In this document: piece by piece, positions 24,264 through 27,943 of the stretch
Position numbering within the stretch: position 1 is the stretch's first letter
How the letters are laid out: each line of letters opens with the position of its first letter
Assembly: GCA_030040815.1 (NCBI GenBank)
Contig: JASHSZ010000045.1
Location: 1 to 27,943, forward strand
Length of the DNA: 27,943 nt
DNA from: Streptosporangiaceae bacterium
GTDB taxonomy: Bacteria; Actinomycetota; Actinomycetes; Streptosporangiales; Streptosporangiaceae
Reading direction: 5' to 3'
The notes under the pieces: model-generated
The model's input: only the letters and a program-made list of their open reading frames with translations
Told to the model about the DNA's origin: nothing
Database searches by the model: none
Program-made: the position numbers and the translations under genes

Positions 24264-25286
24264 CTAAACCGAGAGGGGAAGCTTCAGCGCGGCGTCGACC
24301 GGCAGCTCGTAGGACTGGAAATAATCGCTGACCCGGTGCCCGAGCGCCGCATTCACGGCGATCATGTGCTTGTTGGCGGCCGCGTTGCCTGTCACGATGT
24401 GCCGGATCTGCGGCTCGGCCGAGGCCAGCCATTCGAGCATGGCGACCTTGACCAGTAGGCCGAGCCGGTGCCCCCGGTGCGGCCGGGTCACGGCAGTGAG
24501 CTGCTGATATACCCAGCCGGGCGCACCGGCCGGGTCGATGGTGACCTGCGTCAGCGCCGCGACCTCGCCGGTCCTGTCTTCGACGGCTGCAACCGAGTAG
24601 TCGTGCGTGCCCTGGGTGACTGACCGCTGCTCAGCGGCACGCAGCCGGGCTGCATCCCAGGTGATCGGCTCGTACGCCGCGTCGTGCGGCGCGTCCGCCA
24701 TCGCCGCGTTGAGCTCGCAGACGCCGGCAACCAGGTCATCTGGCGTCGGCCCGATCCACCGGCGCAGCGAGTACCCAGTCGCATGCGCTTGCGCGTCGAG
24801 GCGCAGTCCCGGCAGCCGGGCCCGCAGGTCGTCCCCGACGTCGAGGATCCGCCGCACGCCCAGCAGGCCGGCCCGCGCGCCGATCGCATCGGCGAACGCG
24901 GCGCCCGATGCGCCCACCCGGGCTTCGCCCATGAGGAGCGTGCGCCCGGTCGTTGCGGCCCGCTGCGCGGCGTGCGCCAGCAGTGCTGTGCCGATCCCGC
25001 GCCGCCGTGACCCGACGCCGACGACCAGGTTGATGAATCCGTTCTGCTGGTTCTCGCGCTGCGGCAGTTCAATGGCGTAGCAGCCGAGTGGCGCGCCGGA
25101 GTCCGCGGTCGCGAGCCAGCACTCCTGCGGCTCGTCCGGGAAGCCATGCGCCAGCCAGCCCCGGAGGATGCTGAGCGACGGCGGCGGGACGTTCGGGTCA
25201 TCCTGGGGCTGGGCCGAGACGATCATCTCGTGACAGGCCCGCAGCCGATCCTCGTCGGTCTTCGGGTCGTACTGCTCAACACGCAC
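24264..25286 (-). CDS. Double-GNAT N-acetyltransferase, copy 2
   Basis: A 340-residue paralogue of the gene that follows it. The same landmarks occur in the same order: GVGSRRRGIGTALLAHA in the first GNAT domain, HRGHRLGLLVKVAMLEWLA in the second, and NKHMIAVNAALGHRVSDYFQSYELPVD at the end. The start is placed at GTG 25286 because the protein then begins VRVEQYDPKTDED, in line with copy 1 (MPHIRIEEFDGAADE). The open frame continues 31 codons further, but with sequence that does not look like the family. It leads the two-gene leftward operon. The acceptor is unknown. Confidence 0.83.
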   Translation of the reverse strand: MRVEQYDPKTDEDRLRACHEMIVSAQPQDDPNVPPPSLSILRGWLAHGFPDEPQECWLATADSGAPLGCYAIELPQRENQQNGFINLVVGVGSRRRGIGTALLAHAAQRAATTGRTLLMGEARVGASGAAFADAIGARAGLLGVRRILDVGDDLRARLPGLRLDAQAHATGYSLRRWIGPTPDDLVAGVCELNAAMADAPHDAAYEPITWDAARLRAAEQRSVTQGTHDYSVAAVEDRTGEVAALTQVTIDPAGAPGWVYQQLTAVTRPHRGHRLGLLVKVAMLEWLASAEPQIRHIVTGNAAANKHMIAVNAALGHRVSDYFQSYELPVDAALKLPLSV

Positions 25287-25392
25287 GGCCGCCAGGCTAG
25301 TACCGGCACGCGGCCACATCGCAAGTGAATTTCTCGGCCAGCACACGCTCTGCCAGCTTCGACAAGCGCCCGAGTGCAACCAGTGGATTCAC

Positions 25393-25422
25393 GGTCGGCC
25401 GAGCGGCGGGCCCGGCCGGACC
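25393..25422 (-). terminator. GC-rich hairpin downstream of the GH12-like gene
   Basis: GGTCGGCCG (25393-25401) pairs with CGGCCGGACC (25413-25422) with one bulged G and an 11-base loop, 27 bases after the stop of the leftward GH12-like gene. Position and stability suit a terminator separating that gene from the GNAT operon. No U-tract follows, which is common in high-GC genomes. Confidence 0.4.
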
Positions 25423-25448
25423 GAGGCTAGCCAGTTACATGTTGTCGC

Positions 25449-26336
25449 TCAGGATCGGCTCGTCACCGAGAACCCGTTGACTTCGAACGTCCGTCCGCCA
25501 CCATACGGTGCTTCAATGCCGTACTCGACATCGAGAATTCCATTATCTGCCGAGTTAACGTAACCATCCGCTGTCAGCTGACTGATGATGCTCGCGATGT
25601 TAACCGTGGCAATGGTCTCATTCGTCGGCAGCACGACCGAAACTGTGCCGGTGGTGTTGTTGCCAGCCACCCAAACTCGCGAGCCATCGCTGAGCTTGGC
25701 GACGACGGAGCCAGCGGGCACCTGGCCGTTGACGTACGTCCAGATCATCAGCTCGAGGTCGTTATCCCAGTTGTAGTTCTTAGCAGCGTGTGCGGTGGTC
25801 AACCAGATGTCGTAAGCATATTCGTAGTCGAGCCCGGCGCTGTGTGCCGGTGGGGTGATGTCGAAGCTTGACGTAAGGCTTGACGGCAGCGCGGAGTAGA
25901 GCAGGCATTGGTCGGACGGGTAACCGACGACTTCAGTATTCCCAGAGTCCGCGTTCAGCACAACGGTGTACGACGAGAGGTAACCGTTTGTCGCGTGCCT
26001 TTCGGTAACCGAGTAACCGACGCTGCTGGCGTCACTAGACCAGGTGTCGGGACCGTAATCGCACGACACGTTTCCGGCCTGGACCGAGGTGCCGGATGTC
26101 GTCGCGGAACCTGAATTGGCCGGTGCGGGCGATGAGGTGGCAGACGGCTGGCGCGTCGGCCCAGGTGACTTGGAGGCCGCCCGCTGAGCCGACTTCGACG
26201 CTTCTGCTACGTCTGTCCGAGGTGTTGTTGTCAAGAACGTTACGCAAAAATATACCGCAATTGCACATACGACAAAAATTACAGCTAGCGCTGCGAACTT
26301 CGGCTTGGAAATTATTTGCCGAACTCGCCCACCCAT
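25449..26336 (-). CDS. Membrane-anchored glycoside hydrolase family 12-like protein
   Basis: A 295-residue protein. An N-terminal helix (about 15-36) anchors it, a Ser/Thr/Ala/Pro-rich linker spans 40-88, and an extracellular beta-rich domain follows. That domain matches GH12 endoglucanases. YEYAYDIWLT (171-180) is the family strand, LELMIW (194-199) places the predicted nucleophile at E195, and VEYGIEAP (270-277) places the acid/base at E275, equivalent to the FGTEP-type motif. Two Cys (C92, C144) could form a disulfide. Both catalytic Glu are present, so hydrolase activity on a beta-glucan is plausible but unproven. The coding sequence is visibly A/T-richer than era and recO on either side, which hints at recent acquisition. 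AAGGCGG lies eight bases before the ATG. Confidence 0.72.
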   Translation of the reverse strand: MGGRVRQIISKPKFAALAVIFVVCAIAVYFCVTFLTTTPRTDVAEASKSAQRAASKSPGPTRQPSATSSPAPANSGSATTSGTSVQAGNVSCDYGPDTWSSDASSVGYSVTERHATNGYLSSYTVVLNADSGNTEVVGYPSDQCLLYSALPSSLTSSFDITPPAHSAGLDYEYAYDIWLTTAHAAKNYNWDNDLELMIWTYVNGQVPAGSVVAKLSDGSRVWVAGNNTTGTVSVVLPTNETIATVNIASIISQLTADGYVNSADNGILDVEYGIEAPYGGGRTFEVNGFSVTSRS

Positions 26337-26416
26337 CGATATTGCCGCCTTGCCGTATCAGTCCCGCCCGCCGCGGCCATCCGCTATGGGCCACGACGTG
26401 GGTGTCCAGAGTGCGG

Positions 26417-26435
26417 GCAGGCCGCGTTGGCCTGC
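26417..26435. promoter_or_regulatory. Perfect hairpin between the GH12-like gene and recO
   Basis: GCAGGCC (26417-26423) and GGCCTGC (26429-26435) are perfect seven-base arms around a five-base loop, 81 bases upstream of the leftward GH12-like start. It may be an operator or a leader hairpin. The rest of the 280-base gap has a T-tract near 26477 and no gene. Confidence 0.3.
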
Positions 26436-26604
26436 ACAGACGCAGAGACTATGCCGCTCATCGCTGCCCGGCTGCCTTTTTTGTAATAAGTTTCCTCGCG
26501 TTGCTCATTCGCCGGGCTGGCAAATAACCGCGAGGCCGCCCAGAGGGGTCGAGGATCAGGCAGACTTCCCGGCTCGGCGGACCCGGCCAAGCCGCGAGCG
26601 GGCC

Positions 26605-26610
26605 GATAAT
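26605..26610 (+). promoter_or_regulatory. -10 box of a probable leaderless recO promoter
   Basis: GATAAT, five of six matches to TATAAT, ends six bases before the GTG at 26617. No Shine-Dalgarno sequence is present, so recO is probably transcribed from at or beside its start codon. The -35 region is not recognisable. Confidence 0.45.
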
Positions 26611-26616
26611 GGGCTC

Positions 26617-27369
26617 GTGAGCAGCTACCGGGACGACGGCATCGTGCTGCGGACCCATAAGCTGGGCGAGGCCGACCGGATCGTCACGGTGCTCGGGCGC
26701 AGGTCGGGCCGGATCCGCGCTGTCGCCAAGGGCGTGCGGCGCACCAAGTCGAGGTTCGGCGGCCGGCTCGAGCCGTTCACCCACGTCGACCTGCTGCTGT
26801 ACACCGGCCGGTCGCTGGACGTGATCACCCAGGCCGACACGGTGCGGCCGTACGGGGAGCGGTTGGCCGGCGACTACCCCCGCTACACGGCGGGCACGGC
26901 GATGCTCGAGACGGCCGAGAAGCTCACCCCGGTGGAGAAGGAGCCGTCGCTACGGCAGTTCCTGCTGCTAGTCGGCGGCCTGCGGGCGCTCGGCTCGGGG
27001 GAGCACGAGCCGCGACTGGTGCTCGACGCGTTCCTGCTGCGGTCACTGGCGGTGAACGGATACGCGCCGGCGCTGACCGAGTGCGCGGTCTGCGGCACCA
27101 CCGCGGCGGAGGCGCAGGCGTCCGGCGGGCTGCGCGCCTTCGGCCTGGCCGCGGGCGGCCTGACCTGCCAGGACTGCCGCGCTCCCGGCTCGGCGACGCC
27201 GTCGGTCGCGACCCTGGCGCTGATGGACGCGCTGCTGCGCGGTGACTGGGCGGTCGCTGACGCCAGCGAGCGCAGGCACCGGGTAGAGTGCAGCGGCCTC
27301 ACAGCTGCCTACCTGCAGTGGCATCTGGAGCACTCGATCAGGTCGCTGAAGCACGTGGAGCACGCGTGA
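26617..27369 (+). CDS. recO: DNA repair protein RecO
   Basis: RecO loads RecA with RecR and anneals strands in the RecF pathway of recombinational repair. The N-terminal OB-fold domain begins SYRDDGIVLRTHKLGEADRIV and continues through GRIRAVAKGVRRTKSRFGGRLEPF. The C-terminal helical domain has a zinc site, C156/C159 and C184/C187. The total of 250 residues matches the family. The frame stays open for 104 codons upstream, but that part is not RecO-like, and GTG 26617 begins exactly at the conserved N-terminus. The GTG at 27366 overlaps the recO TGA (GTGA). The neighbour uppS is the usual actinobacterial partner. Confidence 0.95.
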   Translation: MSSYRDDGIVLRTHKLGEADRIVTVLGRRSGRIRAVAKGVRRTKSRFGGRLEPFTHVDLLLYTGRSLDVITQADTVRPYGERLAGDYPRYTAGTAMLETAEKLTPVEKEPSLRQFLLLVGGLRALGSGEHEPRLVLDAFLLRSLAVNGYAPALTECAVCGTTAAEAQASGGLRAFGLAAGGLTCQDCRAPGSATPSVATLALMDALLRGDWAVADASERRHRVECSGLTAAYLQWHLEHSIRSLKHVEHA

Positions 27370-27409
27370 GCACGCCGCCACGGCGGACCCGCGCGATGCT
27401 CGCCGACCC

Positions 27410-27414
27410 GGAGG
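27410..27414 (+). promoter_or_regulatory. uppS ribosome binding site
   Basis: GGAGG at 27410-27414 lies 11 bases before ATG 27426. It matters because an upstream in-frame GTG (27366) is cut off by a TAG at 27420-27422, leaving this ATG as the only useful start. Confidence 0.55.
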
Positions 27415-27425
27415 ATGCCTAGCCG

Positions 27426-27943
27426 ATGAACCGCCAGGTCGTCCCGCCGTACCCGCACCAGGATGGCGCGCAGCCACCCAAGATCCCCGGCGAGCTCGTT
27501 CCCCGGCACGTCGCCCTCGTGATGGACGGCAACGGCCGGTGGGCGCGCAACCGCGGCCTGCCCCGCACCGAGGGCCACAAGGCGGGCGAGTACGCGCTGT
27601 TCGACGTCATCATGGGCGCGATCGAGCTGGGCATCCCGTACCTGTCGGCGTACGCGTTCTCCACCGAGAACTGGCGCCGCTCGCCGGATGAGGTTCGTTT
27701 CCTCATGGGCTTCAACCGCGACGTGATCCGCCGCCGCCGGGATCAGCTGAACTCGATGGGGGTCAGGATCCGCTGGGCCGGTCGGCGGCAGCGGCTGTGG
27801 CGCAGCGTGATCTCCGAACTGGAGGACGCCGAGCGGATGACCGTCGGCAACGACGTGCTGACGCTGCAGTTCTGCGTCAACTACGGCGGTCAGGCGGAGA
27901 TCGCTGACGCCGCGAAGGCGCTGGCGTTCGACGTCGCCGCCGG
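27426..27943 (+). CDS. uppS: Undecaprenyl diphosphate synthase (cis-prenyltransferase), 5' part
   Basis: The first 172 residues of a cis-prenyltransferase that runs off the right edge. MDGNGRWA (33-40) holds the catalytic Asp D34. [32 protein letters not shown] and [14 protein letters not shown] are family landmarks, and [11 protein letters not shown] lies near the end of the window. The enzyme makes the polyprenyl diphosphate precursor of the carrier lipid for peptidoglycan and for the polysaccharide pathway to the left. Actinobacteria often have several such enzymes of different chain length, so product length is not certain. recO-uppS is a common actinobacterial gene order. Confidence 0.93.
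   Translation, partial: MNRQVVPPYPHQDGAQPPKIPGELVPRHVALVMDGNGRWARNRGLPRTEGHKAGEYALFDVIMGAIELGIPYLSAYAFSTENWRRSPDEVRFLMGFNRDVIRRRRDQLNSMGVRIRWAGRRQRLWRSVISELEDAERMTVGNDVLTLQFCVNYGGQAEIADAAKALAFDVAA

Noticed and set aside
26305..26616. 104-codon upstream extension of recO
   Set aside because: It has no resemblance to RecO and overlaps the start of the GH12-like gene; the conserved N-terminus begins at GTG 26617.
1..27943. CRISPR arrays, tRNA or rRNA genes, transposases
   Set aside because: None was recognised on reading both strands; no regularly spaced repeats or cloverleaf-like elements were noticed, though without a covariance search a tRNA could be missed.

Overview
The window looks like chromosomal DNA from a high-GC Gram-positive bacterium of the phylum Actinomycetota. 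The evidence is strong G/C bias at third codon positions, frequent GTG and some TTG starts, one to four base gene overlaps, and actinobacterial forms of era, recO and uppS at the right end. The genus cannot be named from the sequence; an affinity with Streptomyces or Streptosporangiales-like lineages is only a guess.

Left and centre (1-19853) hold a large cluster for a surface or exopolysaccharide. A leftward, tightly coupled set runs GT4 glycosyltransferase, bi-domain oxidoreductase, heparinase II/III-family protein, then a Wzz-type chain-length protein that runs off the left edge. Divergent from it are an extended SDR epimerase/dehydratase and a Wzx-type flippase. Next come a leftward GT2 glycosyltransferase, a rightward pair (polysaccharide pyruvyl transferase and a class IV aminotransferase), and a leftward trio for a modified sugar (C-methyltransferase, sugar-1-phosphate nucleotidyltransferase, PIG-L deacetylase). 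A methyltransferase-like gene with an eroded active site diverges from that trio. The section closes with a priming sugar phosphotransferase (WbaP/CpsE type) coupled to a sigma-70-family factor. Together these suggest an undecaprenyl-phosphate-linked, Wzx/Wzy-style pathway making a polymer with a C-methylated and/or pyruvylated sugar. No Wzy polymerase and no clear NDP-hexose 4,6-dehydratase is visible, so the pathway is incomplete here.

Right side (20126-27943) is a housekeeping neighbourhood: a zinc-ligand-less cytidine-deaminase-like gene, era, recO and the 5' part of uppS. It is interrupted by extra genes: a membrane-anchored discoidin-like protein, an EamA transporter, a tandem pair of double-GNAT acetyltransferases, and a membrane-anchored GH12-like protein with A/T-richer coding. 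UppS makes the lipid carrier that the polysaccharide pathway would use, so the proximity is functionally sensible, though it may be coincidental.

Intergenic regions are unusually structured: several perfect or near-perfect inverted repeats, a 10-bp tandem repeat, two mutually exclusive leader hairpins, and two probable leaderless promoters. The most notable observations are the degenerate methyltransferase beside its intact relative, the sigma factor coupled to the priming transferase, the class IV aminotransferase in a polysaccharide locus, and the GH12-like surface protein between era and recO. No tRNA, rRNA, CRISPR array, transposase or insertion sequence was recognised.
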